Shown here: piece after piece, positions 53,648 to 62,731 of the stretch
Layout of the letters: each line of letters starts with the position of its first letter
Position numbering within the stretch: the stretch's first letter is position 1
Source of the DNA: CAWJFJ01 sp963800065
Lineage (GTDB): Bacteria; Actinomycetota; Acidimicrobiia; Acidimicrobiales; UBA8190
Direction of reading: 5' to 3'
Assembly (NCBI GenBank): GCA_963800065.1
Contig: CAWCZO010000009.1
Span: 310,001-374,000 of the forward strand
DNA: 64,000 bases
Position numbers and translations under genes: made by a program
Notes under the pieces: generated by a model
Told to the model about the DNA's origin: nothing
The model's database searches: none
What the model saw: only the letters and a program-made list of their open reading frames with translations

Positions 53648-54700
53648 TCAGTCGGGACCGGCGCTCTCGGCCTGCTGGCGGAGTTCATCGAGCTCGGCTG
53701 CCTGCTCAGGGGTGAGAACCAGGTCGGGGTCCAACGTGGTCCGGCGGAGAACCGGGTTCGGGGTCGCCCCGGGCTGCGACTGTTGGCGGGGCAGCACGGA
53801 CATCTGAACCGGTCGGCCCAGGTAGTAACCCTGGCCGTAGCGGCACCCGAGGCCCTGCAGGGTGGCCAACTCACTCTGCGTCTCGATTCCTTCGGCGACG
53901 ATCGCCGCGTTATAGGCATCGAGCCCGAAAGTGAGCATCGCCGACCCGAGCGCCCGACGCGCCGGGTCCGTGTCGATGCCACGGGTGAGTGCGATGTCGA
54001 GCTTGATGATATCGGGGCGGAGATTGAGAATGTGGCGGAAGCTCGAGAATCCGGAGCCGGCATCGTCGACGGCCAGACGGAGGCCGTTCGACCGGAGTTC
54101 GGCGATGGCCTCGGCGAAGAGGTGGTAGTCGTCGATCCCGGTGTGCTCGGTCAACTCCAGAACCACCCGTTCAGCGGGGATCTCTGCCATGGCGGCCCGG
54201 AACTCGGCCGAGACGATCGTCGCCGGGGAGGCGTTGATCGATAGGTACAGACCTGTCGGGAGCTTCACCAGCTGTTCGAGGGCCGAGCGCAGGGCCGTGA
54301 CTTCGAGTTCCGTACCGAGGCCGAGCTCGGCCGCTTCGGCGAACCAGAGGTCGGGGGCCCGGAAGGGAGGCGAGGTGAAGCGGGCCAGCGCTTCGGCCCC
54401 GACCGTTCCCCCCGTTCGGATGTCGACGATGGGCTGGAAGACCGTTTGCATGGAGCGGTCGGCCAGGGTGATGCGGACGAACTTCTCGCGCCGGTGAGCC
54501 GTTTCCTCGTGCTGCTGCTCGAGCAGACTGACGGGGACCTCCGCCCTCGGATCCGCGCCCGCCGGCAGGATCAGACGGCCGCCACCGGCAGGGGAGGAGG
54601 GGGCGGTCGGCAGGGGGGTCCCATCGGACCTGCGTCCCCTGTTCCGCGACAGGCGGCCCGCTCGTCCGATGAAGATGTCTCTCTGCCCGGCCGGAGCCAA
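53648..54700 (-). CDS. EAL-domain c-di-GMP phosphodiesterase
   Basis: 350 residues from a TTG, the only start in frame before the domain. Catalytic residues are present: EAL at 103-105 (GAEALARF), INASPAT, VLELTEHT, VDDAGSGFSS, IIKLDIALTR, VAEGIET and YGQGYYLGRP. The N-terminal 80 residues are Pro/Gly-rich and probably unstructured; no sensor domain, and no GGDEF half. Cytosolic and likely active. It ends two bases from the convergent phospholipase gene. Confidence 0.92.
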   Translation of the reverse strand: MAPAGQRDIFIGRAGRLSRNRGRRSDGTPLPTAPSSPAGGGRLILPAGADPRAEVPVSLLEQQHEETAHRREKFVRITLADRSMQTVFQPIVDIRTGGTVGAEALARFTSPPFRAPDLWFAEAAELGLGTELEVTALRSALEQLVKLPTGLYLSINASPATIVSAEFRAAMAEIPAERVVLELTEHTGIDDYHLFAEAIAELRSNGLRLAVDDAGSGFSSFRHILNLRPDIIKLDIALTRGIDTDPARRALGSAMLTFGLDAYNAAIVAEGIETQSELATLQGLGCRYGQGYYLGRPVQMSVLPRQQSQPGATPNPVLRRTTLDPDLVLTPEQAAELDELRQQAESAGPD

Positions 54701-54870
54701 CGGCCTAGCCCAGGGCCGATGTGGAGGGGTCGGATGACGACGCCCGTCGTCTTCCGGCCTGCCAGGGGCAGGGTTTCACCGTTCAGGTATCGACATCGAT
54801 GGTCCCGTGCTTGAGGAGACGGCGCTCCCGTGCCTGAGCCGATGGGCCTGGGCTGTACATCGGGGGCTGT
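54701..54870. other. Leader region of the EAL gene
   Basis: No gene recognised. Promoter of the EAL gene should be here or in the repeat that follows. Confidence 0.35.
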
Positions 54871-54931
54871 CACCCATGTCCACAGAACGTCGCCCATGTC
54901 CCCGGAACGTCGCCCATGTCCCCCGGGAACG
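54871..54931 (+). repeat. Three tandem 20-bp units
   Basis: CACCCATGTCCACAGAACGT, CGCCCATGTCCCCGGAACGT and a third copy with one extra C. They lie upstream of the EAL gene and of the ATP-grasp operon. They may be protein-binding sites; no activity is shown by sequence alone. Confidence 0.6.
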
Positions 54932-55063
54932 CTCTGTTGCCGATCCGTCCGGAGAGGACCCGGCCGGCATCGGTGGGGAGTTAACAGAGCTGTCATCGAT
55001 GCGACCCCCGCTGTTCACGCCCGATTCGTACCCTGTGCGGAGAGGTCGATGGAAGGAGCCGCC
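54932..55063. other. Gene-free stretch
   Basis: No recognisable gene. It leads into a short candidate reading frame with a strong SD. Confidence 0.35.
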
Positions 55064-55150
55064 ATGGTCGCGACACGAAACGTCATCCGGCGATTGGGGA
55101 TCTCGGTGGCGATCGCCCGGTGGGCGTTGCAGTCGAGGCGTCCCCGCTGA
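55064..55150 (+). CDS. Possible 28-residue basic small protein
   Basis: ATG 6 bases after AAGGAG, encoding MVATRNVIRRLGISVAIARW and a short Arg-rich end. The strong ribosome site is the main evidence. An amphipathic basic helix is plausible. It could be a leader peptide for the operon that starts 148 bases downstream. No homologue recognised. Confidence 0.3.
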   Translation: MVATRNVIRRLGISVAIARWALQSRRPR

Positions 55151-55297
55151 CGTCGGTTCGTCGGACCCGCCGGCCGGGAGCCGCCACCGGAGCCGTTCAC
55201 GAAGGGGCGGCCCGAGTGGTCCCGCACCCGGAGGGTTCGTCGGCCCTGTGACGGGGTAACGGGATCTCGACGATCCTGCGAAGGGGGAGTGGTGGGC

Positions 55298-56881
55298 ATG
55301 GTGGTGGAGACGCGATGGCCTCCCTACCGAACGGGGACGGGGTACGACGAGATCGTCGGCTCTGACGGTGCGCCGCGGGCGGTGGCCAACGCCCTCTGGC
55401 GCCATCTGGCCACCTTGGGCCCCGATGCCCTCGCCGAGCGTCAGAGAGCGGCCGACAGCGAGATCCGGACCATCGGTGTCACCTTTCGGACATCGGAGGG
55501 GGACGGGTCGGTCGACCGGCCGTGGCCCTTCGACGTGATCCCTCGTATCGTCGACTCGGCCGAATGGACACGGCTGCGGCAGGGCCTCATCCAACGCCTG
55601 CGGGCGCTGAACCTCTTCATCGATGATGTGTACCACGCCCAGCGATGTGTCCAGGCGGGAACGGTGCCGCCCGACGTCATCGTCGGTTCGCCGAACTTTC
55701 GTCCTGAGTGTGTCGGCGTCAACCCTCCCGGCGGCGTCTGGGCGCACATCTGCGGGAGCGATCTGGTCCGAGGCGAGGACGGGACCTTCTACGTCCTCGA
55801 GGACAACTTGCGCGTCCCCTCCGGTGTGTCCTACCTCCTGGAGAACCGCATGGTGACGAAGCACGTGCTGCCCGAGCTCTTCCGTTCGTACAGCATCGAG
55901 CCGGTCGATCCTTACGTCGGTCGGCTCGGTGAGCTGCTCTCCTCGCTGGCGCCGGACGTCCGTGAACCGACCATCGTCGTCCTCACGCCCGGGATCCACA
56001 ACCCGGCCTATTTCGAGCACGCCTTCTTGGCCCAGCAATTGGGGGTGGAGCTCGTCGAGGGCAGTGACCTCGTCGTCCTCGACGACGACACGGTCCAAAT
56101 GCGGACGGTGGGAGGACTCGAGAAGGTGGATGTGATCTACCGCCGGATCGACGACGTCTTCCTCGATCCGAATGCGCTTCGTCGCGACTCCCTGGTCGGG
56201 GTCCCGGGGCTCATCCGGGCTTGGAGAGCCGGGGCCGTGGCTCTGGTGAACGCTCCGGGGACGGGCGTGGCCGACGACAAGGCCGTCTACGCCTTCGTAC
56301 CCGAGATCATCCGCTTCTTCCTGGGGGAGGAGCCCATCCTTCCCAACGTTCCGACGTGGCGGTGCGGCGATCCCGACGATCGGCGATTCGTACTGGCCAA
56401 TCTCGACGCCCTGGTGGTGAAACCGGCCAATGAGTCGGGGGGCTACGGGATCGTGATCGGTCCCACCGCCGGAACGGCCGCTCTGGCCCTCGTCGCTCAA
56501 CGGATCGAGCAGCATCCACCCAACTGGGTGGCGCAACCACTTCTCTCGTTGTCGACCATGCCGACCTTGTGTGACGGAGTGGTGTCCCCCCGACATGTGG
56601 ACCTGAGGCCATTCACGCTGCTGGGGCCGGACGGGGCCTACGTGGCACCGGGAGGACTGACCCGGGTGGCGCGCCAGGAGGGCTCCCTGATCGTCAATTC
56701 CTCACAGGGTGGGGGGAGCAAGGACACTTGGATCGTGGACCGAGCCTTGGTGGACGACACGCGTCCCGCCGCCTCCGTCGGTTCGCCGCCCAGAGTGCCC
56801 CCACCGGTTCCGGTGGGGGCGATCGGCGCCCCGGGAGCGGGTGGTGGGCCCGTCGTCCCGACCGCGGTGCAGGACCAGTAG
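55298..56881 (+). CDS. Circularly permuted ATP-grasp protein
   Basis: 527 residues, ATG 8 bases after AAGGGGGAG. Conserved CP-ATP-grasp blocks are visible: FRPECVGVNPPGGVWAHICG, DGTFYVLEDNLRVPSGVSYL, ENRMVTKHVLPELF, DVIYRRIDDVFLDP and LDALVVKPANESGGYGI. These proteins are thought to form peptide-like bonds in an operon with alpha-E and transglutaminase proteins. The C-terminal 50 residues are Pro/Gly-rich. The gap to the next gene is 47 bases. The product is unknown. Confidence 0.92.
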   Translation: MVVETRWPPYRTGTGYDEIVGSDGAPRAVANALWRHLATLGPDALAERQRAADSEIRTIGVTFRTSEGDGSVDRPWPFDVIPRIVDSAEWTRLRQGLIQRLRALNLFIDDVYHAQRCVQAGTVPPDVIVGSPNFRPECVGVNPPGGVWAHICGSDLVRGEDGTFYVLEDNLRVPSGVSYLLENRMVTKHVLPELFRSYSIEPVDPYVGRLGELLSSLAPDVREPTIVVLTPGIHNPAYFEHAFLAQQLGVELVEGSDLVVLDDDTVQMRTVGGLEKVDVIYRRIDDVFLDPNALRRDSLVGVPGLIRAWRAGAVALVNAPGTGVADDKAVYAFVPEIIRFFLGEEPILPNVPTWRCGDPDDRRFVLANLDALVVKPANESGGYGIVIGPTAGTAALALVAQRIEQHPPNWVAQPLLSLSTMPTLCDGVVSPRHVDLRPFTLLGPDGAYVAPGGLTRVARQEGSLIVNSSQGGGSKDTWIVDRALVDDTRPAASVGSPPRVPPPVPVGAIGAPGAGGGPVVPTAVQDQ

Positions 56882-56928
56882 AAGACGGCCGTGAGCCCGA
56901 CGTCGGGGGCGCCGAGAGAGGTGGCGAG

Positions 56929-58887
56929 ATGTTGCTGGCCCGGGTAGCGGAGGCCGCGTATTGGGCCGGGCGCTACCTCGAGCGGACCGAGGACATGTCC
57001 CGGGTCGTGCAGGTGCACGGGGAGACGCACGTCGACCTCCCCGTGGGTGCCGACGTCGGATGGAGTCCCTTGCTCGACATCTGCGGTGCTGACGAGGCCT
57101 GCATCGAGCGCCTCCGGCGGCAGGAGGCCGAACGGGCGTCGACGCCCGGTCGCGGTCCCCGCATCAGCGAGGCGACCGTCGTGAGGTTCGTGGTCACTGA
57201 CCGGGACAATCCGGCGTCCATCGTCAACGCCCTGGCGGGGGCTCGCGACAACCTCAGGGTGGCCCGCCCTGTGGTGCCACGCGAGGTGTGGGAACTGATC
57301 AATGATCTGTGGCGCGAGCTCGGCGCCGACGCTCACTTGATCCAGACGAGGCAGGGGCGGGTCCGGTGGCTCCGCCGGGCCATCGACGAATGCATGCGGA
57401 CGACGGGTGTCCTGGCCAGCACCATGCGGCGCGACGAGGCGATGGCGTTCATCAGTATCGGGCAACAGATCGAAAGGGCCGACATCACCGGACGGCTCCT
57501 CGCCGTCCGCGCCGACAGCGCCGCCCCCACGCGCCGGCGCGATCCGTATGATGACGTCCATTGGATGGCCCTCCTTCGGTCCCTGGCCGCATATCAACCA
57601 TTTCGCCGGGCCATGCCGGCGCGCCCCGACAATGGCGCCACCTTGCGCTTCCTTCTCCAGGACGACGCCTTCCCGCGGGCCGTCTCCTCGTGTCTGAGCG
57701 AGCTGCGTGGGACTGTGAAGAGACTCCCGGGAAACGAAGAGGTGCTGGCCGCCTGCACCGACGCATCGGTCCTGGTCGCCGATGCGCCCGTCGATCGACT
57801 CACCCCGTCGGAGTTACGGTCCCTCGTCGGAGATCTCCATGGCGCCCTGGCCTCCATCCACAGTCGTCTGGACGAGACATATTTCCGCCCCGTGAGCACC
57901 CTCGCCCCGGAGTCGTCACGGGCTCACGATGTGACCATCGGCGCCCAGGCACGCAGGGGCGGCGATGAGGCGGCGGCGACGTCGGGTGTCGGCGATCCGA
58001 GGGTGTTCCGGGTGAGTCACCGGACCACCTATGAGTACGGCGGACCTGTCGAGCAGTCCTACAACGAAGCCCATCTCCGCCCGCGGGCCACGGATCGTCA
58101 ACAGTGCCGGTGGCATACCTTGGAGATCGATCCGGAGCCGGTATCGCGATCGGAGTATCTCGACGCTTTCGGGAACGCGGTGACGGTCTTCGTCGTGGCC
58201 GGAGGCTTCCAACGACTGTCGGTCACGGCCACCAGCGAAGTGAGCGTCCACCGGTCCTCCCTCCCGACCGCCAGCCTGCCCTGGGAGTCGGCCCAGTGGC
58301 TGCTCGACATTGATCGGCAGGCGATCTCGCGTGACGCCCGGCAGTATCGGGCCCCGTCGCGGCTCGTCCCCGTCTCGCCCGATCTGGCCGAGTACGCGCT
58401 GGCCTCCTTCGGTGCCGGACGCCCGCTGATCGAGGCGGTTGTCGATCTGGCCGGACGTATCCATCGGGACTTCGTCTACGAGCCGGGCTTCACATCGGTG
58501 ACCACACCGGTTCTTGACGTCCTCGCCTTTCGCCGTGGGGTCTGCCAGGACTTCGCTCATCTAGCCGTCGGATGTGTGAGATCGATGGGTCTGGCCGCCC
58601 GCTACGTCAGTGGTTACATCGAGACCATTCCCCCCGAAGGACAGCAACGGATCCTCGGCGCCGACGCGTCACACGCCTGGTTCTCCGTGTACCTCCCCGG
58701 ATCCGGCTGGATCGACGTCGACCCGACGAACGATCAGGTCGTCTCCGATTCCTACGTGACGACAGCTTGGGGTCGGGACTACTGGGACGTCTCGCCCCTG
58801 CGGGGATCGGTCGAGGGTGGTGGCGCGTCACACACGCTGGACGTGGCCGTGGACGTCACCGCGGTGGCGGCCGCCCCGCCACCCTGA
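56929..58887 (+). CDS. Alpha-E domain fused to transglutaminase-like protease
   Basis: 652 residues from MLLARVAEAAYWAGRYLERT; AGAGAGG lies upstream. Residues 1 to about 305 are an alpha-E (DUF403) domain (ISIGQQIERADITGRLL). After a 45-residue linker comes a transglutaminase N-domain (RVSHRTTYEYGGPVEQSYNE) and the core with Cys539 (RRGVCQDFAHL), His582 (DASHAWFSVYLPG) and Asp598 (WIDVDPTND). These halves are usually separate genes next to a CP-ATP-grasp gene, so their fusion supports direct cooperation. Probably cytosolic; predicted peptide ligation/cleavage function. Confidence 0.9.
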   Translation: MLLARVAEAAYWAGRYLERTEDMSRVVQVHGETHVDLPVGADVGWSPLLDICGADEACIERLRRQEAERASTPGRGPRISEATVVRFVVTDRDNPASIVNALAGARDNLRVARPVVPREVWELINDLWRELGADAHLIQTRQGRVRWLRRAIDECMRTTGVLASTMRRDEAMAFISIGQQIERADITGRLLAVRADSAAPTRRRDPYDDVHWMALLRSLAAYQPFRRAMPARPDNGATLRFLLQDDAFPRAVSSCLSELRGTVKRLPGNEEVLAACTDASVLVADAPVDRLTPSELRSLVGDLHGALASIHSRLDETYFRPVSTLAPESSRAHDVTIGAQARRGGDEAAATSGVGDPRVFRVSHRTTYEYGGPVEQSYNEAHLRPRATDRQQCRWHTLEIDPEPVSRSEYLDAFGNAVTVFVVAGGFQRLSVTATSEVSVHRSSLPTASLPWESAQWLLDIDRQAISRDARQYRAPSRLVPVSPDLAEYALASFGAGRPLIEAVVDLAGRIHRDFVYEPGFTSVTTPVLDVLAFRRGVCQDFAHLAVGCVRSMGLAARYVSGYIETIPPEGQQRILGADASHAWFSVYLPGSGWIDVDPTNDQVVSDSYVTTAWGRDYWDVSPLRGSVEGGGASHTLDVAVDVTAVAAAPPP

Positions 58888-59248
58888 CGTCACCTCCCGG
58901 ACCGGGCCGGGCCAGCCGGCGGAATACCGCCGATCGGGCCAGGACCTCGTCACAGCCCGCCTCCCGGGCCGCGTCGAGCAGCGTCTTGTCGACGTGGCTG
59001 GCGAAACCGACCGTGTGTGCCGGGCCCAGACGAGGGAGGATCTCGAGGACCCCGGGATGGGCCAGATCGACGACGACGAACGTCACCCCGGCCGCCACGG
59101 CGGGTGCCAGGTCGTCCGGCGTGGCCACGAAATCGACCGCTCGCCCCGCCGCCCGGCTGGCGATCTCCACCCGGGAACGGTCCATGAGGTCCGGGACGTA
59201 CGCCACGGCCGGCGCGGCGTCGGACGCAGGAGGGGATGGGACCGCCAT
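58856..59248 (-). CDS. Response-regulator-like conserved protein
   Basis: 130 residues; an ATG six codons upstream is an alternative. AVAYVPDLMDRSRVEIASRA, FVVVDLAHPGVLEILPRL and VGFASHVDKTLLDAAREAGC, then DEVLARSAVFRRL, match a short actinobacterial family with a receiver-like fold. The Asp at VVVDL is placed like the phosphorylation site, but other acidic-pocket residues are not clear. The 3' end overlaps the convergent transglutaminase gene by 32 bases. Role unknown. Confidence 0.7.
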   Translation of the reverse strand: MAVPSPPASDAAPAVAYVPDLMDRSRVEIASRAAGRAVDFVATPDDLAPAVAAGVTFVVVDLAHPGVLEILPRLGPAHTVGFASHVDKTLLDAAREAGCDEVLARSAVFRRLARPGPGGDVRVAGRPPPR

Positions 59249-59302
59249 CACGTTCCAGTGTCCCATGGACCAGGACGTCGGAGCCGACGGGCCGGGCCTA
59301 CC

Positions 59303-60026
59303 TCACCCCGTGAAGACGGCCGTCCCGGCCGAAGTCTGGATGTGCAGGAGGGTCTGGTGGGCCAGGCTCACCACGTTGGCGGGTAGAGGTGAGTAGCCGA
59401 GGGCGGCGGCCTGCCTCTGACCGGTGGTGGTGAGCCAGTCGAAGAGCCGCCCGAGCGCCGTGGCCACGCTCACGCTCGATTGCCTCTGGTAGATCGGCGT
59501 CCAGCTGAAGTTGGCCAACGGGTAGGTGGCCGCTCCGGTTCCGTCCACGATGTCGAAGTTGGAGGCGCTCAGACCGGCGGCCAGGGAGCCGGCCGCGGCG
59601 ATGGACGACTGCGTGGGAACGACGAAGTCGCCGGCCTTGTTCCTGACCGCCGCATTGGTGAATTTGGCTTGGAGCGGATACCCGTACTCGACGTACCCGA
59701 TGGCCCCCGTCGTCTGTTCCACATAGGTGGCCAGTCCGGTGTTCAGCTGCTCACCCACTCCGACGTTGGTGACGGGCCAGTGCGTGCTGGGCTTGGTTCC
59801 GATCGCCCCCGTCCATGCTGCGCCGCCGGTGTCGATGAGGTACTGGTCCAGGTCGTATCCCGGGCCGGAGGAGTCGGCCCGGTGGACGGCCACGATGGCC
59901 AGATTCGGCAACTTGACGTGGGGATTCAGGGCGGCGATGGCGCTGTCGTCCCAATTGGTGATCTTGCCCAGGAAGATGGCGGCCAAGGTGGGCCCGTCGA
60001 GTTTGAGACCCGTCTTCAGCGAGCCG
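59303..60026 (-). pseudogene. 5'-truncated pstS-like phosphate-binding protein
   Basis: Contains the C-terminal two thirds of a PstS-type substrate-binding protein: LKLDGPTLAAIFLGKITNWD, LPNLAIVAVHRADSSGPGYD, TTGAIGYVEYGYPLQAKF and the final VVSLAHQTLLHIQTS region. The signal peptide and first lobe (about 100 residues) are missing; the fragment begins inside the end of the CBS gene. No pstC, pstA or pstB is adjacent. A deletion between an upstream pstS and the CBS gene is the likely cause. Confidence 0.75.
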
Positions 60027-60447
60027 TGATGTACTCGATCAGCTCCGTCCGGTTCTTCTCGAGCTCCTCGATCCGGTCCTTCACGACGTCGCCGATGCTC
60101 ACGATCCCACACAGCCGGCCTTCGTCGGTGACGGGGAGGTGACGGATGCGGCGTTCGGTCATGATCCGCATGAGAGATTCCGTGTCGTCGTCGGGGGAGC
60201 AGGTGGTCACCATCGAGGACATGATCGAGGAGACGAGCTCGTCGACGACGGCCGCTCCGCACTCGCTCATTTTGCGGACCACGTCGCGTTCGGAGACGAT
60301 GCCGTCGATCGACTGTCCGTCGGCAGACACCACCAGCGCACCGACGTGGTGCCGACTGAGCTCCTCCACGGCGTGGGCCACGGTGGCGTCGCCGCTGATG
60401 GTGGCCACGTCGGATCCCTTGTTGGCAAGCAGGGTCGAGATGCGCAC
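60016..60447 (-). CDS. Tandem CBS-domain protein
   Basis: 143 residues from a GTG 9 bases after GAGGAGG; a longer frame upstream is shadow-like. Two CBS motifs: AVEELSRHHVGALVVSADGQ to GIVSERDVVRKM, and SLMRIMTERRIRHLPVTDEG to GIVSIGDVVKDRI. It binds adenine nucleotides and acts as a cytosolic energy sensor. The family often ends exactly with the helical EYITAR-type tail seen here, so the gene itself is complete despite the pstS junction. Confidence 0.9.
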   Translation of the reverse strand: MRISTLLANKGSDVATISGDATVAHAVEELSRHHVGALVVSADGQSIDGIVSERDVVRKMSECGAAVVDELVSSIMSSMVTTCSPDDDTESLMRIMTERRIRHLPVTDEGRLCGIVSIGDVVKDRIEELEKNRTELIEYITAR

Positions 60448-60790
60448 TGGTCTGGTCCTCCTCGGGAGATGTGTCTCTCTGGCCGTCGAGTCCTTCGTGT
60501 CGGTCGGTCGGGATGGCGGTTCGGTCCGCGCCTTTCCCCTACTGTACGGGGTGGAGCGCTCGAACGGACCTGCCCTGTCGGACGACACTCGTGACGCCGT
60601 TCACGATCGACCGATCGCTTCACGGGAAGCCGACGTGTCTCCCTGCAGCGGTGATGTCGACAGGGGTCTCCGATCCGCCCCGGTGGGCCGCCCGTGGCCC
60701 GCTGGTCGGCTGCCGGGCCATGCCGTCTCCGGGAACATCCCGCTACTGGGCCGTGCCGCCAGCGGGCCTTCCTGCTACCGGGGCATGGCG
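60448..60790. other. Gene-free stretch upstream of the CBS gene
   Basis: No gene recognised. The typA terminator and CBS promoter should be here; a CCCGCT/AGCGGG 6-bp stem at about 60739-60766 is the only hairpin noticed. Confidence 0.4.
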
Positions 60791-62623
60791 CTACCGGGCG
60801 TCGCGCCGGGCCCGGCTGTGCTGACGACCCCGGATGGCCTGATCGAGGACGGCTTTTCGCAGGCGGACGGCCTTCGGGGTGACCTCGACGCATTCGTCTT
60901 CGGCGATGAACTCGAGCGCCTGCTCGAGGGACAGCTGGAGGTGGGGGGTGAGCCGCTCGAGTTCGTCGGCCGTCGACGACCTGACGTTGGTCAGCTTCTT
61001 CTCCTTGGTGGGATTGACGTCCATCTCGTCGGCACGCGAGTTCTCACCCACGATCATGCCTTCGTAGACCTCTGTGCCGGGCCCGATCAACATGGTCCCG
61101 CGCTCCTGAAGGGCCATCAAGGCGTAGGTGGTCGATGCACCGCGACGGTCGGCCACCATCGAGCCGTTGCGGCGGGTACGGAGCTCGCCGTGCCAGGGCT
61201 CCCACCCGTCGAAGACGTGGTGGAGGACTCCCGTTCCTCGCGTCTCGATGAGGAACTCGGTGCGGAAGCCGACCAGTCCCCGGGCCGGGACGCGGTAGTC
61301 CATGCGGACCCACCCGGTCCCGTGGTTGACCACCTCGGCCAGACGCCCATGGCGCAGGGCGAGCAACTGGGTGACCACGCCCAGATAGTCGTCGGGGACG
61401 TCGATGGCCACGCGTTCCATGGGTTCATGGACGGCGCCGTCCACCAGTCGGGTCACCACTTGGGGTTTGCCCACCGTGAGCTCGAATCCCTCGCGGCGCA
61501 TGGTCTCCACCAGGACGGCCAGCTGGAGTTCGCCCCGACCCTGGACCTCCCACGTGTCGGGTCGATCGGTGGACGTGACGCGCAGCGACACGTTGCCGAT
61601 CAGCTCCGTGTCGAGGCGCCCTTTCACCAGCCGGGCCGTGAGCTTGGACCCGTCCGTGCCCGACAGGGGTGACGAGTTGATGCCGATCGTCATGGACAGG
61701 CTGGGCTCGTCCACCAGGATGGCGGGCAGGGGGACGGGATCGTCGGCGTCGGCCAGAGTCTCTCCTATGGTCACCTCGGGAAAGCCGGCCACCGCCACGA
61801 TCTCTCCCGGTCCCGCCTCCTCGACGTCGACGCGCTCGAGAGCGCGCGAGGCGTAGAGCTCGGTCACCTTGGCCCGCTGCACCGTTCCGTCGACGCGGCA
61901 CCACGCCACCGTGTCCCCCCGTCGGAGGGTCCCGTGGTGGACACGGCAGATGGCCAGTCGGCCCACGTAGGGGGAGGCGTCGAGGTTGGTCACCAGAGCC
62001 TGGAGAGGGTGGTCGGGGTCGTAGACGGGAGCCGGAACGCTTCGGACGATGGTGTCGAAGAGGGGAACGAGGTCGGTACCGACGGTGTCGGGATCGGTGC
62101 TGGCCCAGCCCGCCCGGGCGTTGGCGTAGAGGACCGGGAATCCCACCTGGTGCTCGTCGGCGTCGAGGTCGAGGAAGAGGTCCTCCACCTCGTGGACGAC
62201 CTCGGAGATCCGGGCGTCGGCCCGGTCCACCTTGTTCACCACCAAAATGACGGGAAGCTGGGCCTCGAGCGTCTTGCGCAGCACGAAGCGGGTCTGCGGC
62301 AGTGGGCCCTCCGACGCGTCGACGAGCAGGAGCACCCCGTCGACCATGGCCAGACCCCGTTCCACCTCACCGCCGAAGTCGGCGTGCCCAGGGGTGTCGA
62401 CGATGGTGATCTTGGTGGGTCCGTACTGGACGGCCGTGTGTTTGGCCAGGATGGTGATGCCCTTCTCGCGTTCGAGGTCGCCGGAGTCGAGGACGCGGTC
62501 GGTCAGCTCCTTGTCCGCTCGGAAGGCTCCCGTCTGACGGAGCATTCCGTCGACCAACGTGGTCTTGCCGTGGTCAACGTGGGCCACGATCGCCACGTTG
62601 CGCAGGTCGTCGCGTGAGCGCAT
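60791..62623 (-). CDS. typA: Ribosome-associated GTPase TypA/BipA
   Basis: 610 residues. G1 AHVDHGKTTL, G2/G3 EREKGITILAKHT and DTPGHADFGGEVER, and G4 NKVDRADAR are intact. EF-G-like domain III/V and the TypA C-terminal domain (RNGSMVADRRGASTTYALMA, EVYEGMIVGENSR, DMDVNP-like) follow. Translation GTPase with roles in stress and ribosome assembly. Full length; starts ATG. Confidence 0.97.
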   Translation of the reverse strand: MRSRDDLRNVAIVAHVDHGKTTLVDGMLRQTGAFRADKELTDRVLDSGDLEREKGITILAKHTAVQYGPTKITIVDTPGHADFGGEVERGLAMVDGVLLLVDASEGPLPQTRFVLRKTLEAQLPVILVVNKVDRADARISEVVHEVEDLFLDLDADEHQVGFPVLYANARAGWASTDPDTVGTDLVPLFDTIVRSVPAPVYDPDHPLQALVTNLDASPYVGRLAICRVHHGTLRRGDTVAWCRVDGTVQRAKVTELYASRALERVDVEEAGPGEIVAVAGFPEVTIGETLADADDPVPLPAILVDEPSLSMTIGINSSPLSGTDGSKLTARLVKGRLDTELIGNVSLRVTSTDRPDTWEVQGRGELQLAVLVETMRREGFELTVGKPQVVTRLVDGAVHEPMERVAIDVPDDYLGVVTQLLALRHGRLAEVVNHGTGWVRMDYRVPARGLVGFRTEFLIETRGTGVLHHVFDGWEPWHGELRTRRNGSMVADRRGASTTYALMALQERGTMLIGPGTEVYEGMIVGENSRADEMDVNPTKEKKLTNVRSSTADELERLTPHLQLSLEQALEFIAEDECVEVTPKAVRLRKAVLDQAIRGRQHSRARRDAR

Positions 62624-62731
62624 GGACCTTCCCAGGATACTCGCCCGGTCCCGGGTCCCGATCCGCGGTCCTCGTGGTGGCGCGCCGGTCGGCCCTGCCG
62701 GGCGTCGTCCCCGCTGCCTGTCGTCCGGCGA

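Noticed and set aside
60146..61672. 508-codon plus-strand open frame
   Set aside because: It runs antisense to typA and the CBS gene and shows no protein-family pattern.
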